A stretch of 5,539 nucleotides of DNA from Chloroflexota bacterium. GTDB taxonomy: Bacteria; Chloroflexota; Limnocylindria; Limnocylindrales; CSP1-4. The stretch's first letter is position 1. Each line of letters begins with the position of its first letter. The notes under the pieces are model-generated. The model worked only from the letters and a program-made list of their open reading frames with translations. It searched no databases and was not told the DNA's origin. The position numbers and the translations under genes are program-made. This document shows positions 5,391 through 5,539 of the stretch, piece after piece. The DNA lies in contig JAICUV010000228.1 of assembly GCA_025935655.1 (NCBI GenBank), forward strand, positions 1-5,539, given 5' to 3'.

Positions 5391-5539
5391 GTGGACGCTG
5401 ACCGGGTTGTCGAGTTCGTGCGGGCTCGGGAGGCGGTGCTCGGGCGGATCGGGGAGGCGGCCGCGCGGGTCGGGCGGGATCCGGCCGGGGTCACGCTCGT
5501 CGCCGTGTCCAAGACGCATCCGCCGGAGGTCGTCCAGGC
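5391..5539 (+). CDS. yggS: YggS/PLPBP-family pyridoxal phosphate homeostasis protein, 3'-truncated by the window edge
   Basis: The first 49 codons of a fold-type III PLP-binding protein that helps control vitamin B6 and amino acid pools in the cytoplasm and has no demonstrated catalytic activity. The N-terminal helix (residues 4-29) is followed by GVTLVAVSKTHPPEVVQ (33-49), the family's first beta strand; K41 is the expected PLP Schiff-base lysine. The start is GTG with a good Shine-Dalgarno site and a close upstream in-frame stop. Its place after ftsZ parallels ylmE, which precedes sepF in Gram-positive clusters, so sepF would be expected downstream. The pgeF/ylmD gene often found just before it is not in the 154-base gap. 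Confidence 0.93.
   Translation, partial: MDADRVVEFVRAREAVLGRIGEAAARVGRDPAGVTLVAVSKTHPPEVVQ

Overview
The window is a division and cell-wall (dcw-type) gene cluster from a high-GC bacterium. All genes lie on the + strand: ddl (5' end cut off by the window), ftsQ, sbp (DUF1290 small membrane protein), ftsA, a yjbQ-family gene, ftsZ, and the start of a yggS/PLPBP-family gene cut off by the window end. FtsA together with an Sbp-type protein argues against Actinobacteria, which normally lack FtsA. The very high GC content, Gram-positive-style ddl-ftsQ-sbp-ftsA order and sequence style suggest a Chloroflexota lineage, perhaps Limnocylindria-like. The taxonomic call is an inference from gene content and was not tested.

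Layout. Positions 2-787 hold the ATP-grasp D-Ala-D-Ala ligase. ftsQ starts two bases after its stop. A 55-base gap (1714-1768) holds a candidate -10 element and a Shine-Dalgarno site, followed by sbp (1769-2092). A 49-base gap with a compact hairpin precedes ftsA (2142-3371). yjbQ follows 13 bases later (3385-3798) and has no visible ribosome binding site. The 205-base gap 3799-4003 holds a strong 10-bp hairpin, a paired GGATTC motif, a TATACT -10 box, a leader hairpin and a good Shine-Dalgarno site, then ftsZ (4004-5236). The 154-base gap 5237-5390 is full of inverted and direct repeats with two mutually exclusive folds, then yggS begins at 5391.

How the genes work together. Ddl makes the D-Ala-D-Ala dipeptide for the peptidoglycan precursor. 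FtsQ is the bitopic POTRA scaffold of the divisome. Sbp is a small membrane protein that travels with ftsA in many Gram-positive-type clusters. FtsA tethers FtsZ to the membrane, and FtsZ forms the Z ring. YggS is a PLP-homeostasis protein often found next to ftsZ and sepF. The unexpected member is the YjbQ-family protein between ftsA and ftsZ. The gap after it looks like a transcription boundary (hairpin, then promoter), suggesting that ftsZ is at least partly transcribed separately from ddl-ftsQ-sbp-ftsA-yjbQ.

I found no mobile element, CRISPR array, tRNA or rRNA. The points worth a second look are the yjbQ placement and its divergent active-site motifs, an 11-base motif shared by the gaps before sbp and ftsZ, and the palindromic region between ftsZ and yggS.
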